The notes beneath the pieces are model-generated. The model ran no database searches. It saw only the letters and a program-made list of their open reading frames with translations, and had not been told where the DNA came from. This document shows, piece by piece, positions 1-6,449 of a stretch of DNA of 11,189 nucleotides (position 1 is its first letter; every line of letters starts with the position of its first letter). The position numbers were made by a program, and so were the translations under genes. The DNA comes from Burkholderiales bacterium (lineage in GTDB: Bacteria > Pseudomonadota > Gammaproteobacteria > Burkholderiales > Chitinimonadaceae), in assembly GCA_019234745.1 (NCBI GenBank), contig JAFAKZ010000565.1:1-11189 (forward strand). The letters run 5' to 3'.

Positions 1-480
1 AAGGGCTTCCCGAACCTGCGCGCCAAGGAGTGGATCTGGGGTGGCGACCCCGCCACGATCGAGGCCACCATCACGCATGGCCGCCCGGCCGCCGACGAGC
101 ATGGCGTACAGGATACCAATCCGGCGCGCATGCCGGCCTGGGGCGCCATCCTGGGCGAGGAGAAGATCCGCGATGTGGCGAACTATGTGATCTCGCTGTC
201 GAAGCCGGACGGTTTCGACGCGGCCCGTGCCGCACGCGGCAAGGATGTGTTCGCGCAGAACTGCATCGGCTGCCATGGCCAGGACGCGCACGGCATGACG
301 GTATTGGGTGCGCCCAACCTGACGCGCCATAGCTTCCTGTATGGCAAGTCGGAGGCGACCTTGATCGAGACCATCACCAATGGTCGCGGCGGCGTGATGC
401 CGGCGCAGCAGGCGAACCTGAGCGAGGCGAAGATCCACCTGCTGGCTGCCTTCGTGTCGGGCTTGCCTAAGGATCAGTAG
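1..480 (+). CDS. ccoP: Cytochrome c oxidase, cbb3-type, subunit III (diheme CcoP), C-terminal part
   Basis: Partial gene, open at the left edge in frame 1; 159 residues remain. CcoP is the membrane-anchored diheme cytochrome c subunit of cbb3 oxidase and passes electrons in the periplasm to the CcoO/CcoN subunits. The fragment starts inside the first cytochrome c domain: its axial methionine is seen in ARMPAW (residue 44 of the fragment), while its CxxCH lies outside the window. The second domain is complete, with CIGCH at residues 88-92 and the distal methionine in GVMPAQ (residue 133). The end, SGLPKDQ, fits family C-termini. ccoG and fixH follow on the same strand, as in known cbb3 clusters, so ccoN, ccoO and ccoQ are expected to the left. 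The assignment is firm because of the heme motifs together with this context. Confidence 0.95.
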   Translation, partial: KGFPNLRAKEWIWGGDPATIEATITHGRPAADEHGVQDTNPARMPAWGAILGEEKIRDVANYVISLSKPDGFDAARAARGKDVFAQNCIGCHGQDAHGMTVLGAPNLTRHSFLYGKSEATLIETITNGRGGVMPAQQANLSEAKIHLLAAFVSGLPKDQ

Positions 481-492
481 ACGTTTCATCAA

Positions 493-523
493 GTAGCCAG
501 GTGCCCAACAGGCATCTGGCTGC
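493..523 (+). other. Intercistronic RNA hairpin between ccoP and ccoG
   Basis: Bases 495-505 (AGCCAGGTGCC) pair with 511-521 (GGCATCTGGCT) around a five-base loop. This gives an 11-bp stem with one G-U wobble, extendable by a further wobble and one G-C pair to 493/523. There is no U-tract after it, so it does not look like an intrinsic terminator. It may be an mRNA-processing or stability element separating the oxidase subunits from the maturation genes. It also occupies the GTG at 501, which argues against that codon as the ccoG start. Confidence 0.5.
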
Positions 524-548
524 GAGCAGCATAGGAAGCAAACCCATC

Positions 549-1964
549 ATGGCTGATGCAGACACAGCCCAAGCCGACAGCGGCGAGATAGTCGAACAAC
601 TCTTCGAATCCCGCCAGAAAATCCATCCCCGCTCGGTCAGCGGCATCTTCGCCACCTGGCGTTGGATGGCTGTATTCGCCACGCAACTCGTCTTCTACGG
701 CCTGCCTTGGTTGCGCTGGGGGGGCCGTCCCGCCGTGCTGTTCGACCTGGCGGCACGCAAGTTCTATATCTTTGGTTACGTCTTCTGGCCGCAGGACTTC
801 ATCTACCTGGCGGCGCTCCTGGCGCTGAGCGCCTTTGGCCTGTTTTGGTGGACAGCCATCGCCGGGCGCCTGTGGTGCGGCTATGCCTGCCCCCAGACGG
901 TCTACACGGAGATCTTCCTGTGGATAGAGGAGAAGATCGAAGGTTCGCACACGGCCCGTCGCAAACTGGACCAGGCGCCCATGTCGCCGCGCAAGTTCGC
1001 ACTGCGCAGCAGCAAACATGCCGTCTGGCTGCTGTTCTCACTGTGGACGGGCTTCACCTTCGTCGCCTACTTCACGCCCCTCACGCAGCTGGCGCATGAG
1101 ACGGAAAGCGTGGCGCTCGGCCCCTGGCAGTTGTTCTGGATCGGCTTCTATGGCCTGGCCACCTACGGCAACGCGGGCTTCCTGCGCGAGCAGGTGTGCA
1201 AGTACATGTGTCCCTATGCGCGCTTCCAGGCTGCCATGTTCGACCGCGATACGCTGATCATCAGCTACGACGAGGCGCGCGGCGAACCGCGCGGCAGCCG
1301 GCGCAAGAGCATTCCGCTCAAGGAGGTCGGCAAAGGCGCCTGCGTGGACTGCGGCATCTGCGTGCAGGTCTGCCCCACCGGCATCGACATCCGCAACGGC
1401 CTGCAATATGAGTGCATCGGTTGCGCAGCCTGCATCGATGCCTGCGACCAAGTCATGGAGAAGATGGACTACCCCAAGGGCCTGATTCGCTATACGACAG
1501 AAAACGCCCTGGAGAACCCCGGCTGGAAGTGGACCGAACATATCGTGCGCCCGCGCGTGGTGATCTACACGGCGCTCATGGTCGTGCTTACCGTCGCGAT
1601 GGCCGTGAGCCTGGCCCTGCGTGACCCACTGCGCATGGATGTGATGCGCGACCGCCTGGTGCGGGAGACGGACAACGGCCTGGAGAGCGTGTACCAGCTC
1701 GTACTGATCAATGCGGACGAAAAGCCGCACAGCGTAGGCCTGACGGTGGACGGCATCGAAGGTGCACGCCTTGTGAGCGATGCGCCGCTGCCTATCGTGT
1801 TGACGCCCGCTGCCACCCAGCGCTTTACCGTGCGCGTCATCGTGCCCAGCAAGGTCAAGGTCGCGCCGGGCTCCCATCACATCCAGTTCAAGGCGCAGGC
1901 GGTGGACGACACCAAGATTCACCGCACAGAAAAAGCCGTGCTGATCGCACCCAAGGAGTATTGA
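549..1964 (+). CDS. ccoG: CcoG (FixG/RdxA) polyferredoxin, cbb3 oxidase maturation
   Basis: CcoG is an inner-membrane iron-sulfur protein needed for cbb3 oxidase assembly, reported to reduce Cu(II) to Cu(I) for the CuB centre. The product is 471 residues from the ATG at 549, chosen because AGGAAG lies 10 bases upstream. The in-frame GTG at 501 has no ribosome site and sits in a hairpin. Visible parts are about five membrane segments (near residues 39-55, 85-101, 157-175, 195-209, 337-357), a CGYAC pair after the second segment (C110, C114), VCKYMCP (C217, C221), and a classic 2x[4Fe-4S] ferredoxin module. The module is CVDCGICVQVCP (C265, 268, 271, 275) followed by CIGCAACIDAC (C289, 292, 295, 299). 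A C-terminal Ig-like FixG domain follows the last membrane segment. It lies 68 bases after ccoP and 2 bases before fixH. All key cysteines are present. Confidence 0.96.
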   Translation: MADADTAQADSGEIVEQLFESRQKIHPRSVSGIFATWRWMAVFATQLVFYGLPWLRWGGRPAVLFDLAARKFYIFGYVFWPQDFIYLAALLALSAFGLFWWTAIAGRLWCGYACPQTVYTEIFLWIEEKIEGSHTARRKLDQAPMSPRKFALRSSKHAVWLLFSLWTGFTFVAYFTPLTQLAHETESVALGPWQLFWIGFYGLATYGNAGFLREQVCKYMCPYARFQAAMFDRDTLIISYDEARGEPRGSRRKSIPLKEVGKGACVDCGICVQVCPTGIDIRNGLQYECIGCAACIDACDQVMEKMDYPKGLIRYTTENALENPGWKWTEHIVRPRVVIYTALMVVLTVAMAVSLALRDPLRMDVMRDRLVRETDNGLESVYQLVLINADEKPHSVGLTVDGIEGARLVSDAPLPIVLTPAATQRFTVRVIVPSKVKVAPGSHHIQFKAQAVDDTKIHRTEKAVLIAPKEY

Positions 1965-1966
1965 GC

Positions 1967-2491
1967 ATGCAAGCGCAGGCGATGAAGATGGGCAAGCCCT
2001 GGTACCGCGAAGGCTGGGCCTGGTTCGTACTCACCCCGCCACTGCTGGCCGTCGTGGCGGGCCTCGTGACCGTTGCCATTGCGGTAGAAAACCGCGATCA
2101 ACTGGTGGACAAGCAGTATTACGAATCGGGCATCACCATCAACCAGCAGATGAAGCGCATGGCGGAGGCCCGCGTGCTGGGCGTGTCGGCCAACTTGCAG
2201 ATTGAAGGCGATGTGCTGCACGTGGCGCTCAACGCAGGCGGTGCCACGCTGCCTGCACGGCTGCACCTGCGCGCCCAATATGCGTCCGGCGCACACGTGG
2301 ACCGTGACCTGATCCTGACCGCCGTCGGCCCCGGTGACTACCGGTTGGACGACCATGCCCTAGCCCCCGGGCGCTGGTATATGGCGCTGGAAGACGACCA
2401 GCACCGCTGGCTATTGCATGCGGAAGCCGAGTTGCCCGCGACACACACGGTCGCCTTCGTGCCAGAGCAGGGCTTGACGCCAGCCGCCTGA
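1967..2491 (+). CDS. fixH: FixH family protein, cbb3 oxidase maturation
   Basis: FixH (also called CcoH) is a small single-span membrane protein that supports assembly or stability of cbb3 oxidase. The product is 174 residues. The ATG at 1967 was chosen because AAGGAG (1953-1958), inside the end of ccoG, lies eight bases upstream; a TTG at 1961 would be too close to it. Residues 18-40 form the single membrane helix, after the usual PWYREGWAWF lead-in. The family signature DKQYYESGITINQQMKRM follows at about 48-65, then a periplasmic beta-rich domain ending near WYMALED. It starts two bases after the ccoG stop, so it is almost certainly co-transcribed and translationally coupled. The length and domain layout are normal for the family. 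Confidence 0.92.
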   Translation: MQAQAMKMGKPWYREGWAWFVLTPPLLAVVAGLVTVAIAVENRDQLVDKQYYESGITINQQMKRMAEARVLGVSANLQIEGDVLHVALNAGGATLPARLHLRAQYASGAHVDRDLILTAVGPGDYRLDDHALAPGRWYMALEDDQHRWLLHAEAELPATHTVAFVPEQGLTPAA

Positions 2492-2513
2492 CGGGTGTGT
2501 TATTGGGCCATAG

Positions 2514-2529
2514 CGGGGACTGAACCCCG
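2514..2529 (+). other. Small hairpin just before the ribosome site of the 84-residue gene
   Basis: CGGGG (2514-2518) can pair with CCCCG (2525-2529) around a six-base loop (ACTGAA). It ends one base before the Shine-Dalgarno AGGAGG at 2531-2536. It is short and could be chance in GC-rich DNA, but its position could influence translation of the downstream gene. No U-tract follows, so it is not a terminator. Confidence 0.25.
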
Positions 2530-2540
2530 AAGGAGGCAAT

Positions 2541-2795
2541 ATGCGTCATCTGGCCTTGGTGTTGTGGCCGTCGTTTCTGGTATCGGGCATTTTCACGGGC
2601 TTGCTGTTCGCCTTCGTCGACCCGGCAGGCATCGAGCTGGCCGGCCAGCCCATCGGACTTACACGCATGGGCGGCTATGCCGCTGCCTTCTTCGCCCTAT
2701 GGATGTTCGGCTGTGGTTGCACGGCCCTGGCCCTGATGTTGGAACACTACCGCGGCGACCATCCGCGTCACGCCCCAGCACCACACCCGCACTGA
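2541..2795 (+). CDS. Small two-helix membrane protein of unknown function, cbb3 cluster
   Basis: 84 residues, with AGGAGG (2531-2536) four bases before the ATG. I do not recognise the family. Two hydrophobic helices are visible, roughly residues 4-26 and 44-67. The second contains a CGC pair (C58, C60), and the protein ends in a histidine-rich tail (H69, H74, H77, H82, H84) with prolines between. It is not CcoS, whose short sequence is different, and not CcoQ. It lies 49 bases after fixH on the same strand and stops four bases before the stop of the convergent TauE/SafE-like gene. Position suggests a role with the cbb3 oxidase. The Cys pair and His tail would suit metal (copper) binding, but that is inference. 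The strong ribosome site and clear membrane pattern make it a real gene. Confidence 0.8.
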   Translation: MRHLALVLWPSFLVSGIFTGLLFAFVDPAGIELAGQPIGLTRMGGYAAAFFALWMFGCGCTALALMLEHYRGDHPRHAPAPHPH

Positions 2796-2799
2796 TCAC

Positions 2800-3462
2800 T
2801 TACAGCATGAACAGGGCTGCCCGTACCAGGCCGTAGCAGCCCATGGCAATCACCAATGTCCCAAGCAGGCGGCGCAACCAACGCTTGCCCAGCCATTGAC
2901 GCAGCTCTGCGGCGAAGCGTCCCATCAGCAGCAGATTGGGCAGTGTGCCCATACCGAAGGCGAGCATCGTAAGTGCACCGCGTGTAGCCGAGCCGCTGGC
3001 CAAGGCAGTGGCGAGCGCGCTGTAAATCAGCCCGCAAGGCAACAATGCCCACAAGAGACCACCGCTCAGGGCGGCAAACCACTGCTCACGCCGCAACGCC
3101 TGTCCGAACAGAGGCGACAAGCCTTTCCAGACGCGGCCACCCGCAGCCTCTACCTGGCGGATATAGCTGGGCAGGCCGGCCAGCGATAAACCCATGCCGA
3201 TCAGCAGCAGCTGCGCCAGTACGTAGAGCACCAACCCCACGCGCACTACACTTCCCCAGTGCGCCGCCTGCGCCCCAATCGCCCCTGCAATCAGCCCCAG
3301 CATGGTGTATCCCAGCACGCGCGCGGCGTTGAGCCGATACCAGAAGCCCGGCTTGCGCCCCAGGTTGAGACTGAGCGCCAAAGGCCCGCACATGCCGGCA
3401 CAATGCCCACCTCCGAACAGACCGACAGCGGCCATGGCTAGCCAGGCAAAGTCACCATGCAC
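2800..3462 (-). CDS. Sulfite exporter TauE/SafE (DsbD_2/UreH-like) family membrane protein
   Basis: 220 residues, almost entirely hydrophobic, with about six membrane helices. Two related motifs mark the inverted-repeat architecture of this superfamily: GGGHCAGMCGPLALSL at about 17-32 (C21, C25) and LLPCGLIYSAL at 140-150 (C143). Members of this DsbD_2-like family are frequent next to cbb3 oxidase genes and are suspected to help copper or redox handling during assembly; the transported substrate is not established. The start is GTG at 3462, supported by GGGAG nine bases upstream on the minus strand. An ATG overlapping that spacer is out of frame. The gene converges on the 84-residue gene with four bases between the stops, and it faces away from the DUF1631 gene, so it must have its own promoter in 3463-3692. 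Confidence 0.88.
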   Translation of the reverse strand: MHGDFAWLAMAAVGLFGGGHCAGMCGPLALSLNLGRKPGFWYRLNAARVLGYTMLGLIAGAIGAQAAHWGSVVRVGLVLYVLAQLLLIGMGLSLAGLPSYIRQVEAAGGRVWKGLSPLFGQALRREQWFAALSGGLLWALLPCGLIYSALATALASGSATRGALTMLAFGMGTLPNLLLMGRFAAELRQWLGKRWLRRLLGTLVIAMGCYGLVRAALFML

Positions 3463-3692
3463 GACATATTGCTCCCGCTGAACAAAGCAGCATTGTAGAG
3501 CCGCTCATGATCCACGGGCAGACATGTGTGGCAGCTTTGCCGCAACAGCGTGCATCAAGCTGTAACTCGACTACGCTACGCTGTTACATTTAGTTGCACT
3601 TTTGCGGTGCCAGTATCCATGCACGCGGCCTTGTTATCGCTAGACTCGCGGCACAGGGCTGAACGACCTCCATTGATATCGGCCGGATCGAT
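3463..3692. promoter_or_regulatory. Divergent intergenic region between TauE/SafE-like and DUF1631 genes
   Basis: About 230 bases lie between two divergent genes and should hold both promoters. The clearest structure is TGTAAC (3561-3566) and GTTACA (3583-3588), an inverted repeat with a 16-base spacer. The same bases also read as a direct repeat GCTGTWAC at 3559-3566 and 3580-3587, offset by 21 bases, about two helical turns. This geometry suits a dimeric regulator, but none can be named. No convincing FNR box (TTGAT-N4-ATCAA) was seen. A -35/-10 pair cannot be assigned with confidence. Confidence 0.35.
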
Positions 3693-5759
3693 TTGGAACC
3701 AAGGGTATTGCTCGCGCATGCGCGAGCCACTTTCGAGCAGACCTTCTTCGCTCGCCTCGAAGCGCTTGGCACGCAAACGGCCGACCGCTTGCTGGCGCGC
3801 GCACACCTCGCACAGACGACAGGCGAACGCGACCTACTGATGGCCGCGTATCGGGCATGCGCAGCCAGACAGCCACATCTGCGCGCTGCCGTCGCCCGCC
3901 ACGCTGGCCATCTGATCGACCGCGCCCTGCATACGTCCTATCGTTGGGAAAGCCATACAGTAGCTGGCGCCACGCGCTTAGCCAGGCCTGCCGCCACTGC
4001 CATCGGCGCACGGTTGGCGCTGGAAGCACGCATTGCGCTGCTGCGCCGCACTGCCGCGGGAGAATTAGATGAACTCAACCTGCGCTTGGCCTACCTGCAT
4101 GGCGAAACACGGGCGCAGGAACGCGAGAACCCGTTCCGCCCCTATGTCCTCGTCAATGCCGTGACGCTGGGTGTGGGATCGCTGGGCCTGTTGCCGGAGC
4201 TGGCCCACGCCATTGTGCGCGAGATGGTCGAGTCCCTGAGCCACGATGCCGCCCCGCTCTACCAGGCCGTCAACACGGTGTTGGGCGCGCGCGAAACACT
4301 CGGCCGGCGCCCGCGCCATCGCGCAATCCGCAGCGGTCAGCGGCACCCTGCCGCCAACGCTGCTGCACGGCAACCGTCCAACCTGCTGGGGCGCTGGCTG
4401 CAGCTGAAGGTAAGACCGGAACGGCTACAGGCTGAACCCGTTGGGCAGCACAAGGTAGTGGCCTATACGACTTATTCGGGTAGCACGCTGCTGGCCCGTG
4501 CCGTGGAAAAGCTCACACACAGTGCGGCCAACAAACCCGAGCACGAACTGCGCAACCATGTGCTCGACAAGCGGGTGCATTTGGCGGGCTTCACCAAGTG
4601 CGAAGCGGAGCAAACCGTCATCGACACGGTCGCCGTGCTGTACGAGCACATGCTGCGCGATGGCCAGGTACCCACCAATATCCGCGCCGTGCTGGGGAAG
4701 ACGCAGTTCATCCTCCTCAAGTTCGGCCTGTTCTATCCGCAACCTCTCCTGCAGCGCCAGCACCCTGCGCGTACGCTACTGGATCGTCTGCGTGCTGCTG
4801 CCGCCCACACAAGGCAATACGGCGGTACGGCGCAGGTGGTTGAGCGGATGATCCGTTCGACCGTGGACACCTTGTGCTCGGCACGGCGTATCGACGCCGT
4901 GCTGTTTGCCCAGGCATTGGCGCAATTCGATGAGACTATACGTAATCTTGGCGTGCAGTTGCAGCCGTCGCGCCCGGCGGCTGCGCAAGGGAGCGACGAC
5001 CCGCAGCTTGCGGGCGTGCTGCACCATTTCAATGTCGACGAACAGATCGCGATATTCCTGTCCCGGACCTGGGCCCCGATCCTACATCAGGCTAGCGCAC
5101 AGATACCCGCGGAATACGATCGCCTGTCCGCCGTTGCTCCGGTGCTCGCTTGGAGCGTGCTATCCAAGCAGCGCCTCGACCAACGGGCCAAGCTGTTTGC
5201 ACAGCTGCCCTCTCTGATCGCCAACCTCACCGCCGGCCTCGATGTGCCGGGCTTATCCACGGCGGGTGGGCATGCGTTCAAGCACTGGTTGCTGGAAGCC
5301 CACCTTGCCGCACTACAACTTGAGCACGCTGGCGCGACGTTCGACCTTGCCACGATCAAGGCGGCATTCGCCATCATTCATCAATGTGAGGTCGATATGC
5401 AGGAACGATGCGAGGCCCAGCCCACCTATATCCCGAGCACTAACACAAGCTGCACCCAGCATCACGACACGGTGATAACACGCCTGCGCGCAGGCATCGC
5501 AGTGGACTATGTACTGGGGGATATGCCGCGCCGCGCCCGGCTGAGCTGGATCAACCAGGTGGCCTCCAGCATCCGCCTTAGCATCGAGGAAGTAGCTATC
5601 CCGTCCGCCTTGAGCGTGGGCCTATTGCTGCGCCTGATCGCCCGCGGCCAGATTCGCTTCATCAACTGCGAGCCCTGGTTCGAGCGCTCCCTCACGGCCC
5701 TGCTGCGCAGCGCAGCCGACGCCGAACGTCAGGCAATGCCCCTACTTCGCCCCGTTTAG
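3693..5759 (+). CDS. DUF1631 domain-containing protein
   Basis: 688 residues from a TTG at 3693. The family is widespread in beta- and gammaproteobacteria and its biochemical role is unknown. Features that fit DUF1631 are a helical N-terminal part, a region with LDELNLRL then ENPFRP (about 125-150), and a helical block with VIDTVAVLYEHMLRD...LP-like text leading to LLKFGLFYPQPLL and HPARTLLDRL (about 309-366). There is also a C-terminal piece with RARLSWINQ (about 615-623) and RFINCE, which resembles the family's LSWIS...LFV ending. A spacer rich in Arg, Ala and Gln (about 204-230) looks disordered. The start is uncertain: no in-frame ATG occurs until residue 50 (3840), and no good ribosome site precedes TTG 3693 or TTG 3708. 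The upstream in-frame stop is at 3660-3662, so at most about ten more residues are possible. It overlaps the convergent tfuA end. Confidence 0.78.
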   Translation: MEPRVLLAHARATFEQTFFARLEALGTQTADRLLARAHLAQTTGERDLLMAAYRACAARQPHLRAAVARHAGHLIDRALHTSYRWESHTVAGATRLARPAATAIGARLALEARIALLRRTAAGELDELNLRLAYLHGETRAQERENPFRPYVLVNAVTLGVGSLGLLPELAHAIVREMVESLSHDAAPLYQAVNTVLGARETLGRRPRHRAIRSGQRHPAANAAARQPSNLLGRWLQLKVRPERLQAEPVGQHKVVAYTTYSGSTLLARAVEKLTHSAANKPEHELRNHVLDKRVHLAGFTKCEAEQTVIDTVAVLYEHMLRDGQVPTNIRAVLGKTQFILLKFGLFYPQPLLQRQHPARTLLDRLRAAAAHTRQYGGTAQVVERMIRSTVDTLCSARRIDAVLFAQALAQFDETIRNLGVQLQPSRPAAAQGSDDPQLAGVLHHFNVDEQIAIFLSRTWAPILHQASAQIPAEYDRLSAVAPVLAWSVLSKQRLDQRAKLFAQLPSLIANLTAGLDVPGLSTAGGHAFKHWLLEAHLAALQLEHAGATFDLATIKAAFAIIHQCEVDMQERCEAQPTYIPSTNTSCTQHHDTVITRLRAGIAVDYVLGDMPRRARLSWINQVASSIRLSIEEVAIPSALSVGLLLRLIARGQIRFINCEPWFERSLTALLRSAADAERQAMPLLRPV

Positions 5760-6449
5760 CAGCGCCTCTCGCATATCTCGATCGACGCTCGCGTGGCGCC
5801 ACGGGGCGAACGCGAGGAAGTCCGCAAGGTCGTGCGACTTGATGCGGTAGCGCCCGAAATCGGCACGCCAGCGCTGTGCCAGCTCCTTGCCGGCGACCGA
5901 CGCCAATAGGCGCTCGGCCACCTCCAGGTAGCGTTCGCCGTACCACATTTGCATCAGGCTATCGAGCACGGTATGGCGGTCCGCTTCGCTCAGCAGTCGA
6001 CGCTCGACCAGGTCCTGCAGGCCATAGCGGATATGCACGAGTGGCTCCGTGATGGGGCGGTAAGGCCTATCGCGCGCGTGCAACAGCGCCACCTCGTCGT
6101 CGCGGAAGTCATCCTCCACGTCGAAATGCGCGTAGACCTTCCCGAAGCCCAGTACACCCAGGTGGCGCATCTCGTAGGCGCGGATGGCGCCCATGGACGA
6201 CAGCCCCCACACGCGCCAACCCTTGTCCACCGCTTCGCGGATTTCCGCGTGGCCAACCGCCAGCGCCTGGTCGAAATAGCCGTCGACGATGGCCATGCAC
6301 CCGGGGGCCTCACTCGCCGCCAGGTTCTGCACGTCATCGCGCCTCACGGGTGGAAGCCACGCTACATCGGGAAAGCGCGCGTGATCGATTTCCATGCCCC
6401 ATAGGCTGGGGCCGGCGAAGACAAAGCACTTAGGCAAGGGTCTGTACAT
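5742..6449 (-). CDS. tfuA: TfuA-like protein, partner of YcaO
   Basis: 235 residues from the ATG at 6449. TfuA-like proteins work with YcaO enzymes. The pair installs backbone thioamides in some ribosomal peptides and in archaeal methyl-coenzyme M reductase, where TfuA is thought to aid sulfur delivery, and TfuA takes part in trifolitoxin synthesis. The TfuA core is clear: FVFAGPSLWG at 9-18, WLPPVRRDDV at 31-40, AIVDGYFDQ at 53-61, then HAEIREAVDKGWRVWGLSSM and GAIRAYEM at 67-94, and GVLGFGKVY at 98-106. The start lies inside the end of ycaO (20-base overlap). No ribosome site is visible, so translation is probably coupled to ycaO. A TTG at 6437 is a less likely alternative. The reading frame stays open further upstream, but the text there is out-of-frame ycaO. 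The 3' end overlaps the DUF1631 gene by 18 bases. Confidence 0.9.
   Translation of the reverse strand: MYRPLPKCFVFAGPSLWGMEIDHARFPDVAWLPPVRRDDVQNLAASEAPGCMAIVDGYFDQALAVGHAEIREAVDKGWRVWGLSSMGAIRAYEMRHLGVLGFGKVYAHFDVEDDFRDDEVALLHARDRPYRPITEPLVHIRYGLQDLVERRLLSEADRHTVLDSLMQMWYGERYLEVAERLLASVAGKELAQRWRADFGRYRIKSHDLADFLAFAPWRHASVDRDMREALLNGAK

Noticed and set aside
501..548. GTG at 501 as an upstream start for ccoG
   Set aside because: It lies in a strong hairpin without a ribosome site, while ATG 549 has AGGAAG at a suitable distance and gives a normal N-terminus.
1038..1922. 294-residue minus-strand open frame opposite ccoG
   Set aside because: Shadow of ccoG, His/Ala/Val-rich with no domain pattern.
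3526..3840. 104-residue plus-strand frame running from the intergenic region into the DUF1631 gene
   Set aside because: No ribosome site, no recognisable features, and it overlaps the DUF1631 frame for about half its length.
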